NCBI RefSeq assembly: GCF_023100725.1
Contig: NZ_CP095501.1
Location: 992,001 to 1,056,000 of the forward strand
From: Arthrobacter antioxidans
GTDB taxonomy: Bacteria > Actinomycetota > Actinomycetes > Actinomycetales > Micrococcaceae
Length of the DNA: 64,000 nt
Direction of reading: 5' to 3'
The notes below the pieces were generated by a model, which did not search any database, was not told the DNA's origin, and saw only the letters and a program-made list of their open reading frames with translations. The translations under genes were made by a program, and so were the position numbers. This document shows, piece by piece, positions 1 to 9,336 of this stretch (its first letter is position 1; every line of letters begins with the position of its first letter).

Positions 1-254
1 CCGAGTTCGGCGTTGGCCGTCGCGGCGGCCTTCTTGATGCGGGCGAGCGCCTCGATGTGCGCGCGCTCGAGGGTGGTGCCGGAGATCGGGAAGTTCTCGA
101 CGGCCCGCTGCGTCTGCGCCCGGTACAGGGCGTTCACCGGAACGCGCACCTCGCCCATGGTGTCGTGTTCGATGCGGTATTCGGTACTCTCCGCGCCGGG
201 CGTGGTGCCCGTCGTCGGGGTGGATTCAGGGCCGGCTGCAGGCATTGGAGTCAT
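1..254 (-). CDS. fumC: Class II fumarate hydratase, N-terminal part (runs off the window)
   Basis: Only the first 84 codons are present; the gene continues leftward beyond the window edge. The reverse strand reads an ATG at 254, a variable 17-residue leader, then [20 protein letters not shown], which is the conserved N-terminus of class II fumarases, followed by the [16 protein letters not shown] segment. The enzyme would interconvert fumarate and malate in the TCA cycle in the cytoplasm. The active-site regions lie outside the window. It is the last visible gene of a leftward run, DUF4245, carbonic anhydrase, fumC, with 21 bases between the carbonic anhydrase stop and this start. A second in-frame ATG at 245 is possible; neither has a clear Shine-Dalgarno. 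Confidence 0.9.
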   Translation of the reverse strand, partial: MTPMPAAGPESTPTTGTTPGAESTEYRIEHDTMGEVRVPVNALYRAQTQRAVENFPISGTTLERAHIEALARIKKAAATANAEL

Positions 255-275
255 GCCGCAATTCTTGCCGCTGCT

Positions 276-920
276 CTACAGTGCGCCAAATCCTGACACC
301 AGCGCGGCGTTGCCGTCGTCCAGGCGGTAGGAGACGCCGATGACGGCGACCTTCCCGTCCTCGACGGCGTCGGAGATGACGCGGGAGCTGTCGACCAGCC
401 GCTGGGCGGTCTGCTTCGTGTGCTCGATGACCGTCGTGTTGACGTCGGTGACGCCCGCCCGCCGCGCGGTCAGGACGGACGGTGTGATCCGCTCGACGAG
501 GTCGCGGAGGAAGCCCGTGGGCATGTCTCCGGTCTCGACCGCGTTCATGGTCGCCGTGACGGCGCCGCAGCTGTCATGGCCGAGGATCACGATCAGGGGG
601 ACGCCGAGCACGCTCACGCTGTACTCGAGGGAGCCGAGGACGGCGTCGTCGATCACCTGCCCGGCGGTGCGGACCACGAAGACGTCGCCGAGGCCGAGGT
701 CGAAGATGATCTCCGCGGCCAGCCGCGAGTCCGAGCAGCCGAAGATGACGGCGAACGGGTGCTGGTCGTTCACGAGTGCGGTGCGGCGGGAGGCGTCCTG
801 GTTGGGGTGCGAGACGTCGGAGGCCACGAAGCGCGCGTTGCCCTCCTGCAGTCGCTGCCAGGCGGCGGCGGGAGTCAGTTGCTGGGTCACGCCGCCCACT
901 GTACTGTCTTCGCCCGTCAC
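276..920 (-). CDS. Beta-class carbonic anhydrase
   Basis: A 214-residue cytoplasmic zinc enzyme for reversible CO2 hydration. The beta-class signature is complete: CSDSR at residues 62-66 supplies the zinc Cys62 and the Asp64/Arg66 dyad, and GHDSCGAV around 114-121 supplies His115 and Cys118. Length matches the family. The GTG start at 920 overlaps the TGA of the upstream DUF4245 gene by four bases, which suggests translational coupling. Its place between DUF4245 and fumC is a common actinobacterial arrangement; it may supply bicarbonate for carboxylation reactions, which is inference. Confidence 0.93.
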   Translation of the reverse strand: MTGEDSTVGGVTQQLTPAAAWQRLQEGNARFVASDVSHPNQDASRRTALVNDQHPFAVIFGCSDSRLAAEIIFDLGLGDVFVVRTAGQVIDDAVLGSLEYSVSVLGVPLIVILGHDSCGAVTATMNAVETGDMPTGFLRDLVERITPSVLTARRAGVTDVNTTVIEHTKQTAQRLVDSSRVISDAVEDGKVAVIGVSYRLDDGNAALVSGFGAL

Positions 921-1660
921 GAGCCGTCCGTGTCCGAAGATGACAGGCGCTCGGCCTCGTCGGCGGCGTTCTGCCGCACGTCCTCGACGACGGCCTCACC
1001 CACGGTGTCGAACTCGGTGAGGGAGGCCTCCCCGTTGAGGATCACCGTGGCGCCGTCGACCTCCGACGTCAGCACGGTGTCCCCGTTCTGCGCGTCGAGG
1101 AGCTCCCAGTCGAGCCCGCCGATGGTCCGCGTCCCGGAGACCTGCGCGTCGCCGACGCGCTGCGCGGTCCAGGTGGGGTTCGCGTCGTCGGTCTGGGTGA
1201 GCTGGATGAACCCGGTGTCCGCGGTGAGGAACCCGACCTCCCAGTAGTCGACCGCGTCGCTGCGGCCGCTGACCCAGCGTGCGTAGTTGGAGGTCCAGCC
1301 CTCGGGGAGGGCCGGGGATGCCGGGAGATAGCCGGCGTCACCCGCCGCCTGGCGTGCGACGGTCTCGACGTCGATGTCACGCTGGTACGTCTCCGCGGTA
1401 TAGCTCGGATTCAGGAAGTAGACGGGGAGGACGACGGCGATGGTCGCGCCGGTGGCGATCAGCATGCCGCGGGCCGTCGAGCTGGCGCGCTTGGCCTGGT
1501 TCGGGGTGAGCGTGATGGGCGGGGCGTCCGCTTCCGCCGCGCGTCGGGCGTCGTCCGGTCGCCGTGCCTGCTGCACGGCCGGGTGCACAGCCGGGACCTG
1601 CCCGTCCCCGGATGCAGGTCGTGTCCCGGGGGTCGTCCGCTCGTCGCCTTGATCGCTCAC
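917..1660 (-). CDS. DUF4245 membrane-anchored protein
   Basis: About 247 residues when read from the GTG at 1660. A Pro/Arg/Ala-rich cytoplasmic N-terminus is followed by one transmembrane segment (GMLIATGATIAVVLPVYFL) and an extracytoplasmic domain of DUF4245 type with GYLPASPALPEGWTSNYARW and IGGLDWELLD. No enzymatic motif is visible; function is unknown. The gene stands divergent from glpX and its stop overlaps the carbonic anhydrase start. A longer form begins at GTG 1687. I prefer 1660 because it gives the MSDQ-type start seen in relatives, but GGAGG lies almost against that GTG, so the start is uncertain. Confidence 0.8.
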   Translation of the reverse strand: MSDQGDERTTPGTRPASGDGQVPAVHPAVQQARRPDDARRAAEADAPPITLTPNQAKRASSTARGMLIATGATIAVVLPVYFLNPSYTAETYQRDIDVETVARQAAGDAGYLPASPALPEGWTSNYARWVSGRSDAVDYWEVGFLTADTGFIQLTQTDDANPTWTAQRVGDAQVSGTRTIGGLDWELLDAQNGDTVLTSEVDGATVILNGEASLTEFDTVGEAVVEDVRQNAADEAERLSSSDTDGS

Positions 1661-1759
1661 CCCTCCATTTTCGCTGATGGCGGCCACGGCGCCTAACGGA
1701 GGGGCGTCCGGGGCGCCGCACGGATGCGCCGCCGGCGGGCACGGCGCCGTCGACGCGCC

Positions 1760-1765
1760 TATGAT
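1760..1765 (+). promoter_or_regulatory. -10 box of the glpX promoter
   Basis: TATGAT is the best -10 match in the 165-base divergent spacer and would start transcription near 1772, about 54 bases ahead of the glpX GTG. No good -35 lies 17-18 bases upstream. Confidence 0.5.
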
Positions 1766-1825
1766 GACAGCACCGGACAGGTGCGCCCGCGTACTGCCCG
1801 ATGACCTTCGACGATGAGGATAGAC

Positions 1826-2866
1826 GTGTCCCAGAACGCTACGAATGCCCAGTACTCGACACTGTCACCGGCCCTGGCCGTCGGGGACAAGGAACCGGAC
1901 CGGAACCTCGCCCTCGAACTCGTCCGCGTCACGGAGGCCGCGGCCATCGCCGGCGGCCACTGGGTGGGCTTCGGCGACAAGAACCTCGCCGACGGCGCCG
2001 CGGTGGACGCCATGCGCTCGCTCCTGCAGACCGTGCACTTCAACGGCATCGTGGTGATCGGGGAGGGAGAGAAGGACGAGGCCCCCATGCTGTTCAACGG
2101 CGAACGCGTGGGCGACGGCAGCGGACCGGAGTGCGACGTCGCCGTCGACCCGATCGACGGCACCCGCCTGACGGCGCTGGGCATCAACAACGCGCTCGCC
2201 GTCCTCGCGGTCGCGGAGCGGGGCTCGATGTTCGACCCCTCGGCCGTCTTCTACATGGAGAAGCTCGTGACCGGACCGGAGGCCGCCGACATGGTGGACC
2301 TGCGCCTGCCGGTCAAGCAGAACCTGCATCTCATCGCGAAGGCCACCAACAAGAAGGTCAGCCAGCTCAACGTCATGATCCTGGACCGCGACCGGCACAA
2401 GCCGCTCGTGGAGGAGATCCGCGCCGCCGGTGCGCGCACCAAGTTCATCATGGACGGCGATGTCGCCGGGGCCATCGCCGCGGCCCGCGAGGGCACGGAC
2501 GTCGACGCCCTCATGGGCATCGGCGGGACTCCCGAGGGGATCGTGGCGGCCTGCGCCATCAAGTCCCTCGGCGGCGTCATCCAGGGCCGGCTCTGGCCCA
2601 CGAGCGACGAGGAGAAGCAGAAGGCGCTCGATGCCGGGCACGACCTCGACCGCGTCCTGTCGACCAACGACCTCGTCACGAGCGACAACTGCTACTTCGC
2701 CGCCACGGGCATCACCGACGGCGACCTCCTGCGCGGCGTGCGGTACAGCAAGGACAAGGTCCTCACGCAGTCGATCGTCATGCGCTCGAAGTCCGGCACC
2801 ATCCGCGTGGTCGACGGCGAGCACCAGGCCCACAAGTGGGAGACCTACGCGCGCGTCCGCGACTAG
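1826..2866 (+). CDS. glpX: Class II fructose-1,6-bisphosphatase
   Basis: A 346-residue GlpX-type phosphatase that removes the 1-phosphate of fructose 1,6-bisphosphate, the key step of gluconeogenesis. The metal- and phosphate-binding motifs are present: GEGEKDEAPML at 79-89 and DPIDGTR at 108-114, with a second conserved block IGGTPEGIVAACA. The GTG at 1826 is chosen because GAGGA lies five bases before it. An ATG at 1814 adds only four residues and overlaps that Shine-Dalgarno. This is the usual actinobacterial FBPase. It converges with the FemAB-like gene, 27 bases between the stops. Confidence 0.95.
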   Translation: MSQNATNAQYSTLSPALAVGDKEPDRNLALELVRVTEAAAIAGGHWVGFGDKNLADGAAVDAMRSLLQTVHFNGIVVIGEGEKDEAPMLFNGERVGDGSGPECDVAVDPIDGTRLTALGINNALAVLAVAERGSMFDPSAVFYMEKLVTGPEAADMVDLRLPVKQNLHLIAKATNKKVSQLNVMILDRDRHKPLVEEIRAAGARTKFIMDGDVAGAIAAAREGTDVDALMGIGGTPEGIVAACAIKSLGGVIQGRLWPTSDEEKQKALDAGHDLDRVLSTNDLVTSDNCYFAATGITDGDLLRGVRYSKDKVLTQSIVMRSKSGTIRVVDGEHQAHKWETYARVRD

Positions 2867-2893
2867 CGGGCCGCCCCCGCACGGGCGTCCGGA

Positions 2894-3886
2894 TCAGCGG
2901 TGGAGCGTGCCGCGCAGCCGGTCCGGCAGTGTCCGGGCCATCCGGATGCCCCGGCGGGTGGCCTGCAGCCCGGTGCGGGCCGCCCGGTATCCGCGGTAGC
3001 GCAGCTTCCTCACCGGCAGGTCCCAGGTCCCGGGGTAGGCGACCTCGCGGCCGCCGAAGGATTTCTTGAACGCCGTGAAACCGGCCCACGTGTGGTCCGG
3101 CTGGTCCGCGGGGGCGATGCCCCAGAGGTCCACCTGCTTCAGGCCCCTGTCCCGGGCATCGGCCATGAGGGTGACCAGCAGGGGGATCCCGGCGCTGAGT
3201 TTCCGGTGGGCGTCGTCCAGCGCGGCGTGGGCGTAGGTCCGCGTGTCCGCCGAGTCGTAGGCGAGGGCGGCCGCGATCGGCGCGCCGTCGAGTTCCGCGA
3301 TGAAGAGGGTCGCAGCACCGGCGGGCATGAGGGACCGGGCCACCTGGGTCAGGTAGCCGTCGCTCTGCGGTGTGAAGCCGTTGCGTGCCGCCGTCAGGTG
3401 CAGGAACGTCAGCAGCACCGGGATCTCCGCCGGGTCCTGGCTGGACCGGAACGTCACGCCCTTCTTGTGGATGTTCCGGTACAGGTTGCGGTTCACCGGC
3501 TTCATGTCCGCGAGGACGGCCTTGAAGTCCCGGTCCAGATCCACCAGCCAGGTGAGCTCCGGCTGCTGGTTGGCCGGCGCCGGCCGGAGGCCGCGCGCAC
3601 GCAGGACCCGCGCGGCGTCGTCCGCCGGGAAGCCGGCATCCACCGGCTCGATCCGGACGAACACGGCACCGCAGCTGCGGGCCAGGTCCGTCAGCGCGGC
3701 CAGGGCGGCGTCGAACGCGACCAGGGAGGTGGCGATCGGACCGTAGGGGGCGTAGAGCAGTGTGCCGGCGGGGTTGCTCTCCTCGACGGCCAGGAAGCGC
3801 CAGCCGGGGCCCGAGCGCTCATGGACGGTGCGTCCGAGGTCGCGCTGGAGGGCGCCCCACGGCGGGCTCTGCAGGAAATGGTCCAC
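2894..3886 (-). CDS. FemAB/FemX-like peptidoglycan bridge aminoacyltransferase
   Basis: About 330 residues of the FemABX fold, a tandem of GNAT-like domains that uses aminoacyl-tRNA to add amino acids to lipid II side chains, or adds amino acids to other acceptors. Supporting features are the central PVNRNLYRNIHKKGV block, the second GNAT core with AALAYDSADTRTYAHAALD, and the C-terminal QVDLWGIAPADQPDHTWAGF and FKKSFGG motifs typical of the family. The GTG at 3886 follows the manA stop by four bases, so it is probably the last gene of the purK, purE, LCP, manA run. The amino acid and acceptor cannot be inferred. Envelope context (LCP ligase, manA) fits a cell-wall role. Confidence 0.83.
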   Translation of the reverse strand: MDHFLQSPPWGALQRDLGRTVHERSGPGWRFLAVEESNPAGTLLYAPYGPIATSLVAFDAALAALTDLARSCGAVFVRIEPVDAGFPADDAARVLRARGLRPAPANQQPELTWLVDLDRDFKAVLADMKPVNRNLYRNIHKKGVTFRSSQDPAEIPVLLTFLHLTAARNGFTPQSDGYLTQVARSLMPAGAATLFIAELDGAPIAAALAYDSADTRTYAHAALDDAHRKLSAGIPLLVTLMADARDRGLKQVDLWGIAPADQPDHTWAGFTAFKKSFGGREVAYPGTWDLPVRKLRYRGYRAARTGLQATRRGIRMARTLPDRLRGTLHR

Positions 3887-3890
3887 GGTC

Positions 3891-5162
3891 TCAGCGCCCC
3901 GGGGCGGTGGTGACGGCGAAGGCCAGGGCGGTGCCGGTGGCGCCGGACACCACGTGCGCGTTGACGGGAGCATCCACGGCGGGGAGGAAGGCGCTGTCGC
4001 CGCGTTCCAGCAGCAGCTCCCCCTTCGGCGAGTCGAGCAGCACGGAGCCGGACACCACGAGGATGACGGCGGGGCCCTCCTGCGCCAGCGGGACGGGTGC
4101 GGCGCCGGGCTCGAGCGCGACGCGCTGGAGCTGGAACTCCCGGAACGGCGGCCGGAAGACCTCCTGTCCCAGCAGGGTGGTCTCAGGTTCGATCATCGGC
4201 ACCCCGACGGCCTCGAAGGAGACCGTGCGGAGCAGCTCCGGCACGTCGACGAACTTCGGCGTGAGCCCGCCGCGCAGGACGTTGTCCGAGGAGGCCATGA
4301 CTTCGATGCCGAGTCCGCGCAGATACGCGTGGACGTTGCCCGCCGGGAGGTAGGCGGCCTCTCCGGGTGCCAGCGAGACGCGGTTGAGCAGCAGCGAGAT
4401 CAATACACCCGGATCGCCGGGGTACTGGGCATCGAGCATCGTGACCGTGGAGAGCTCCGCCTCGTACGGCGCGGTCGCGGCGCCGGAGGCGAGGGCGGCC
4501 ACGATGGCGGCCGTCGCTTCCGTGACGTCCGTGCCGCCCGCGATCAGTCGTTCGAACGCGGACCGCAGGGCGGTGCGCTCCTCCGGCTGGGCCAGGTCCT
4601 CGAGCAGCAGCGGGAGAAGGGGAGGGAGGTCGAGGCCTGCGCGGTCGAAGTGTTCCGCCAGCAGGTGGAGGACGGCACGCGCCTGCTCCGGGCGCCGGAA
4701 GCCGCACAGCACCTCGAACGGCGTCAGTGCGAGGAGCATCTCCGGCTTGTGGTTGTCGTCCTTGTAGTTGCGCCCTGCCGCGGCGCGGTCCATCCCGGCG
4801 GCCTCCTCGCGGGCGAAGCCCTCCCGGGCCTGGTCGAGGGTCGGATGCACCTGGAGCGAGAGCGGGCTGTCGGCGGCGAGGACCTTGAGCAGGAAGGGGA
4901 GCCGTCCGAATTCGGCTGCGACCCCGGCGCCCAGATGGTGCTCCGGGTCGTCCGCGATCATCGTGTCCAGGGCGCGGCCACCCGCACCGTCCGCGGCGTC
5001 GGCCGGTCCTGCCGGGCCGCGCGCCACCGAGGGTGAGTCCGGGTGCGCGCCGATCCACAGCTCCGCCTCGGGACCGCCCGACCGTTCCCTGCCCAGCAGG
5101 TCGGCGATCGCGTGGTCCGATCCCCAGGCGTAGGGGCGGAGGGTGTTGTCGAGGAGATACAT
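3891..5162 (-). CDS. manA: Mannose-6-phosphate isomerase, class I
   Basis: A 423-residue type I phosphomannose isomerase interconverting fructose 6-phosphate and mannose 6-phosphate, the entry to GDP-mannose and mannosylated envelope polymers. The zinc-site motifs are clear: QVHP (Gln104, His106), HKPEM with Glu141, and the later AGNVHAYLRG histidine. The ATG at 5162 has AAGGA at good spacing. An open frame extends far upstream through the LCP gene, but that part has no ManA similarity. The gene lies 47 bases after the LCP ligase gene. It could supply mannose for the protein mannosyltransferase at 25.5-27.1 kb or for the exopolysaccharide locus. Confidence 0.94.
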   Translation of the reverse strand: MYLLDNTLRPYAWGSDHAIADLLGRERSGGPEAELWIGAHPDSPSVARGPAGPADAADGAGGRALDTMIADDPEHHLGAGVAAEFGRLPFLLKVLAADSPLSLQVHPTLDQAREGFAREEAAGMDRAAAGRNYKDDNHKPEMLLALTPFEVLCGFRRPEQARAVLHLLAEHFDRAGLDLPPLLPLLLEDLAQPEERTALRSAFERLIAGGTDVTEATAAIVAALASGAATAPYEAELSTVTMLDAQYPGDPGVLISLLLNRVSLAPGEAAYLPAGNVHAYLRGLGIEVMASSDNVLRGGLTPKFVDVPELLRTVSFEAVGVPMIEPETTLLGQEVFRPPFREFQLQRVALEPGAAPVPLAQEGPAVILVVSGSVLLDSPKGELLLERGDSAFLPAVDAPVNAHVVSGATGTALAFAVTTAPGR

Positions 5163-5209
5163 CGTCAGGTCCTTGGGATGGTCGGGAGGTTGTCGGCGGC
5201 GGGAGCAGG

Positions 5210-6775
5210 TCAGGCGGGGGAGCACTCCCCGTTGTCGGCGAGCAGCTCGCTGAGCGTCACGTCGTCGCCGATTGTCGCGAGTTCCTGCAGGTACTCCTCG
5301 GTGATCCAGTCGTCGGTGGTCTGGGCCGGCACCCGGGCGAGAAGCCCCGCGCGCTCGAGCGGCAGGACTCCGCCCGCGGCGGGGTCGCCGTCCGCGAGCA
5401 TCTCCTGCACCCGGGCATGGACGAGGTCGAAGTCGGGGTAGGTGACGAAGTTCTCCGCGGGCGTCCCGAAGTCCGGCGGGCCGATGGTCAGGCGGCGGGT
5501 CTCCTGGCCCTGGGCCTTCAGCCCGAGATCCACGAAGCCGGCCAGCTGGTCCTGCGGGATGTCCGTCTCGACGATCTGCGTGCCGGCTGCGGCGATCGAC
5601 TGGAACCGCGTCAGGAGGGTGGCCGGGTCCAGCTGCGCGATCATGGCCTGCTGGACGCACTGCTGGCGGGCGATGCGGTCGTAGTCCGTGACGAACTCGC
5701 GGCTCCTGGCGTACCAGAGGGCGTGGTAGCCGTCGAGGGTCTGCACGCCCGGCTTGATCCAGCCGTCCGGCGGGTAGTGGCGGATGGGATTGGTCCCGGG
5801 GATCTCGGCGGCGGTGATGGGGACCCACCCGCCCGCGTCGATCCGGATGCCGCCCATGGCGTCGACCAGCTGCTCGAAGCCGTTCATGTCGACGAGGACG
5901 TAGGACTGCACCTCGATCCCGAGGACACCGCTCGCGGCGTCCATCATCGCCTCGGCGCCCGGGTCCTGATCGTCGGGGTACAGGTCCGGGTAGTTCTGCG
6001 TCACGTCCGTGTACAGGCTGTTGATGATGCACGGGTCGCCGCAGTTGTAGCCGTCGGGGTAGACCTCCCAGAGGGGGGAGTCCTCGGAGAACGGGGCGTT
6101 CTGGAAGTTGCGCGGGATGCTGAACGTGACGGTGGCGCCCGTCTCCGCGTCGACGCTGATCACCGAGATGCTGTCCGGCCTGCGACCGGTGCGATCCTCG
6201 CCGGCGTCGCCGCCCATGAGGAGGAAGTTGTAGCGGCCGTCCACGGGGTCGAAGGCGGGGCCGGACTGGAAGATGGAGCCGACCGTCGACCGGCCCACGC
6301 CGAGGACGTAGGCGCCGTAGGCGAGGGATCCGCTGGTGAGCACCATGAGCACCGCGAGCGCCCCGGCCACGAGGGGGCGCACGCCGCGGTCGAGCAGGGG
6401 CAGGCGGATGAGGCGCAGGGTGTTCAGGAAGAGCAGCGCCCACCCGACGGCGATCCCGAGCATCACCGCGATCAGCAGCAGGGACCACCAGCGGTGCGTG
6501 ACGATGCCGACGATGAGGCTCCGGTCCGTGACGGCGAGGACGAGCCCGAGGAGCAGGAGCCCCCAGCAGGCGAACGTGGTGCGCAGCGCCCTGCGCCCGA
6601 GGCGCCGGTCCCCGGCGACGGTCTGCGCGGAGCCCGGGAGGACGAGCGTCAGGGCGAGGAGGACGACGGCGCGCTTGGTGCGGACCGCGGGCGGAGCGGT
6701 CTCCGGGTACCGCACGGGATCGGTGAAGGTGCCGGGGCCGCGCGCCCCGTGGCCGTCGATGCGGGAGGCCGTCAT
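5210..6775 (-). CDS. LytR-CpsA-Psr family wall-polymer ligase
   Basis: A 521-residue membrane protein. Four hydrophobic segments lie within about residues 36-158, followed by an extracytoplasmic LCP domain with MGGDAGEDRTGRRPDSI, VSVDAETGATVTFSIPRNF, and the DYDRIARQQ and HALWYARSR blocks. LCP enzymes transfer undecaprenyl-linked anionic polymers to peptidoglycan. The Arg/Asp residues used to bind the pyrophosphate lipid appear retained in DRTGRRPDS and SREFVTDYDR. More N-terminal membrane segments than the usual single anchor is a feature seen in several actinobacterial members. The ATG overlaps the purE stop by one base (TGATG), so it is coupled to purK-purE. Confidence 0.88.
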   Translation of the reverse strand: MTASRIDGHGARGPGTFTDPVRYPETAPPAVRTKRAVVLLALTLVLPGSAQTVAGDRRLGRRALRTTFACWGLLLLGLVLAVTDRSLIVGIVTHRWWSLLLIAVMLGIAVGWALLFLNTLRLIRLPLLDRGVRPLVAGALAVLMVLTSGSLAYGAYVLGVGRSTVGSIFQSGPAFDPVDGRYNFLLMGGDAGEDRTGRRPDSISVISVDAETGATVTFSIPRNFQNAPFSEDSPLWEVYPDGYNCGDPCIINSLYTDVTQNYPDLYPDDQDPGAEAMMDAASGVLGIEVQSYVLVDMNGFEQLVDAMGGIRIDAGGWVPITAAEIPGTNPIRHYPPDGWIKPGVQTLDGYHALWYARSREFVTDYDRIARQQCVQQAMIAQLDPATLLTRFQSIAAAGTQIVETDIPQDQLAGFVDLGLKAQGQETRRLTIGPPDFGTPAENFVTYPDFDLVHARVQEMLADGDPAAGGVLPLERAGLLARVPAQTTDDWITEEYLQELATIGDDVTLSELLADNGECSPA

Positions 6776-7305
6776 CACGCGTCGTCCGCCGTGGACTCCG
6801 CGATGCGGGAGCGGAGTGCGCGGCCCTTCTCCTCCGCGGTCCGCTGGAGCGCCCCCGCGAACTCGGTGAGCTGCCGGCGCAGGGTGGCCGCCTGCTCGTC
6901 CGTGCCGGAGGCGAGCATCCTGACGGCGAGCAGTCCTGCGTTGCGGGCGCCGCCGATGGACACGGTCGCCACCGGGACCCCCGCGGGCATCTGCACGATC
7001 GACAGGAGCGAGTCCATGCCGTCGAGGTAGCGCAGCGGGACCGGTACGCCGATCACGGGCAGCGGCGTCACGGAGGCGAGCATGCCCGGAAGGTGGGCGG
7101 CGCCGCCTGCCCCGGCGATGATGACCCGGAGTCCGCGCTCGTGGGCGCTCCTGCCGTACTCGATCATCGCGTGGGGCATGCGGTGCGCGGAGACGACGTC
7201 GGCCTCGTAGGGGATGGAGAACTCGGCCAGTGCAGCCGCTGCGGCTTCCATGACGGGCCAATCGGAGTCCGAGCCCATCACGAGGCCTACCTGGGCGTTC
7301 GTCAC
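6775..7305 (-). CDS. purE: N5-carboxyaminoimidazole ribonucleotide mutase
   Basis: A class I PurE of 176 residues that converts N5-CAIR to CAIR in purine synthesis. The diagnostic [13 protein letters not shown] stretch begins at residue 8, followed by SAHRMP and [11 protein letters not shown] chose GTG 7305, preceded by GAAGGGA at five bases. An ATG at 7323 overlaps the purK stop (ATGA) but has AGGA directly against it. The product of PurK is the substrate of PurE, and the two genes are adjacent. The 3' end overlaps the LCP gene. Confidence 0.93.
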   Translation of the reverse strand: MTNAQVGLVMGSDSDWPVMEAAAAALAEFSIPYEADVVSAHRMPHAMIEYGRSAHERGLRVIIAGAGGAAHLPGMLASVTPLPVIGVPVPLRYLDGMDSLLSIVQMPAGVPVATVSIGGARNAGLLAVRMLASGTDEQAATLRRQLTEFAGALQRTAEEKGRALRSRIAESTADDA

Positions 7306-7319
7306 TGCATTCCCTTCGG

Positions 7320-8495
7320 TCATTCCTGAGTGGTGGAGGGTGTCTCTGCGCCGTCGCGGAGTGTCGCGGCTACCCTCGTGGCCCTCGCGCGGACGTCGGC
7401 CAGCGGTTCCCCGGGGGCCGCCAGCGCGTTCACGTGGCCGATCTTCCGGCCGGGACGCACGTCCTTGCCGTAGAAGTGCACTTTAGCCGACGGTCCTGAG
7501 GACAGCGCCGACGGGTACGCCGCGTAGATGTCCGTGTTCGCCCCGCCGAGGATGTTCTTCATGACGGCGTGCTGCGCCAGCGGGGCGGTCGATCCCAGGG
7601 GGAGGTCGAGGACGGCGCGCAGGTGCTGTTCGAACTGGCCGGTCACGGCGCCGTCCATGGTCCAGTGGCCCGAGTTGTGCGGCCGCATGGCGAGTTCGTT
7701 GATGAGGTAGCCCGCCCCCGACCCCGGGGTCTCGAAGAGCTCGACCGCCATGACGCCGGTGACGTCGAGGCGCTCGGCGAGATGCAGTGCGGCCGCGGTG
7801 ACGGCACGGGCGACGTCGGCGGTCAGGGCCGGGGCGGGGGCGATCACCTCGTTGCACACGCTGTCCACCTGGATCGACTCGACCACCGGCCACGCCACGG
7901 CGTCGCCGGACGGCCGCCGGGCCACGAGGACCGACAGTTCGCGGCTGAACGGGACGAACTGCTCGACGAGCAGCTCACCGCCGGTGAACCAGTCGCGGGC
8001 CGCCTCGAGCGCCTCGGCATCGCGGAGCACGAGGACCCCCTTGCCGTCGTAGCCGCCGCGGGGTGTCTTGAGGACCACCGGCCAGCCGGTCGACGCCGCG
8101 AAGGACTCGACGCCGGCGGCGTCCGTCACGGCCCGCCACGACGGGTTGGGCAACCCGAGGCCGTCCACGGCGCGCCGCATCACGAGTTTGTCCTGGGCGT
8201 GGCGGAGCGCCGCGGGCGAGGGGTGGAGGGCCACGCCGTCGTCCGCCAGTCCGGCGAGGAGCTCACCGGGGACGTGCTCGTGGTCGAAGGTGACGACGTC
8301 GACCCCCTCGGCGAACGCTCGCAGCGTCTCGCGGTCGCGGTAGTCGCCCACCCGGGACCAGGCGACGGCGGCCACCGCGGACACGTCGGGGCCCTCTGCG
8401 AGGACGCGGAGTTCGATGCCGAGTTCGACGGCGGGGCCGGCCATCATGCGGGCGAGCTGGCCGCCGCCGATGACGCCTATCACGGGAAAAGTCAC
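7320..8495 (-). CDS. purK: N5-carboxyaminoimidazole ribonucleotide synthase
   Basis: A 391-residue ATP-grasp enzyme that carboxylates AIR using ATP and bicarbonate. The N-terminal [15 protein letters not shown] nucleotide-binding start, the [17 protein letters not shown]-grasp loop and the [15 protein letters not shown] block are all present. The GTG at 8495 is preferred because a TACCCT box ends seven bases before it, typical of a leaderless transcript; an adjacent GTG at 8498 would add one residue. It heads a leftward run of purK, purE, LCP, manA and FemAB-like genes. Confidence 0.95.
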   Translation of the reverse strand: MTFPVIGVIGGGQLARMMAGPAVELGIELRVLAEGPDVSAVAAVAWSRVGDYRDRETLRAFAEGVDVVTFDHEHVPGELLAGLADDGVALHPSPAALRHAQDKLVMRRAVDGLGLPNPSWRAVTDAAGVESFAASTGWPVVLKTPRGGYDGKGVLVLRDAEALEAARDWFTGGELLVEQFVPFSRELSVLVARRPSGDAVAWPVVESIQVDSVCNEVIAPAPALTADVARAVTAAALHLAERLDVTGVMAVELFETPGSGAGYLINELAMRPHNSGHWTMDGAVTGQFEQHLRAVLDLPLGSTAPLAQHAVMKNILGGANTDIYAAYPSALSSGPSAKVHFYGKDVRPGRKIGHVNALAAPGEPLADVRARATRVAATLRDGAETPSTTQE

Positions 8496-8501
8496 CACTA
8501 C

Positions 8502-8507
8502 AGGGTA
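8502..8507 (-). promoter_or_regulatory. Leaderless promoter -10 for purK
   Basis: On the minus strand TACCCT is followed by six bases and then the purK GTG at 8495, so transcription would begin at or next to the start codon. Confidence 0.45.
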
Positions 8508-8638
8508 ACCACGGGGCAGCCGGACCCGGCCATCCGGCGGACAGGAGCGGGGCGGTCGACGGGCGTTTCACAGGACACTGCCAGGCTTCCACCGGGTGTT
8601 TCCGGGGCCCCTGGCGACAGCCGGCCCCGGGGAGGCCG

Positions 8639-8644
8639 TAAAAT
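8639..8644 (+). promoter_or_regulatory. -10 box of the gtrA-like gene
   Basis: TAAAAT stands out as AT-rich sequence in the purK/gtrA divergent spacer. Transcription from near 8651 would give an untranslated leader of about 125 bases, in which I see no recognised RNA element. No clear -35 is visible. Confidence 0.4.
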
Positions 8645-8775
8645 GGTCCGAAACGCGCCATGCAAAGGTCGGCCTGGGTTGCCCGCTCTGCTGGCCCCGT
8701 CGCGGTTTGTCCTGCAGGTCCGCCGGGAGCATGCCCTGCGGTGCCGGCGTTCGTATCGGACCACGGAGGTTGACA

Positions 8776-9336
8776 GTGGCAGGACTCATGGACCGGATCA
8801 GGGGCCTCGCCTCCCTTTTCTGGCGCGAGGTGGCGAAGTTCGGGGCGGTCGGCGGTGTGGCCTTCGTCATCGACAACGGCCTCTACTGGTACCTGATCCA
8901 CGGCCCCATGAGCGGCAGCGAGGTCAAGGCGCGCTTCGTCTCGGCCGGCGTGGCCACGATGTTCGCCTGGGTCGCCAACCGCTACTGGACCTTCCGCCGC
9001 CGCCGCCAGCCCAACCCGGCCCGCGAACTGGTGATGTTCGTCTTCATCAACGTGATCGGCATGGGTATCGCCGCCGGCTGCGTCGCCGTCGCGAAATACG
9101 GCTTCGCGGTCACGGATCCGAGCGTCCTGTTCATCGTCGGGGTCTTCGGCACCGTGCTCGCGACCTTCGTCCGCTTCGTCGCCTACCGGTTCTGGGTGTT
9201 CAACGTGGAACTCGACGAGGACCCGGCGTTCAGCCACGACCAGGAGCTCGTCCACCCGGAGGGCGGGCAGGCGGGCACGGGATCCCGTGCCGCGCCCGCG
9301 GTCGAGAAGGTCAGGCAGTCCCCAGCCGGTCAGTGA
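8776..9336 (+). CDS. GtrA-like membrane protein
   Basis: A 186-residue protein of the GtrA/DPMS family: four hydrophobic segments, starting with VAKFGAVGGVAFVIDNGLYW and ending with VRFVAYRFWVFN, plus the typical ANRYWTF motif after the second helix. GtrA proteins are thought to help lipid-linked sugars cross the membrane. The GTG at 8776 has GGAGG six bases upstream; the open frame extends further but without support. The gene converges with the TIGR03089 gene, and the last 26 bases of both coding regions overlap. The C-terminal 35 residues are hydrophilic and probably cytoplasmic. Confidence 0.85.
   Translation: MAGLMDRIRGLASLFWREVAKFGAVGGVAFVIDNGLYWYLIHGPMSGSEVKARFVSAGVATMFAWVANRYWTFRRRRQPNPARELVMFVFINVIGMGIAAGCVAVAKYGFAVTDPSVLFIVGVFGTVLATFVRFVAYRFWVFNVELDEDPAFSHDQELVHPEGGQAGTGSRAAPAVEKVRQSPAGQ

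Noticed and set aside
5163..6488. Apparent long fusion upstream of manA
   Set aside because: The open frame continues through the LCP gene in another frame, but ManA similarity and a good ribosome site begin at 5162.
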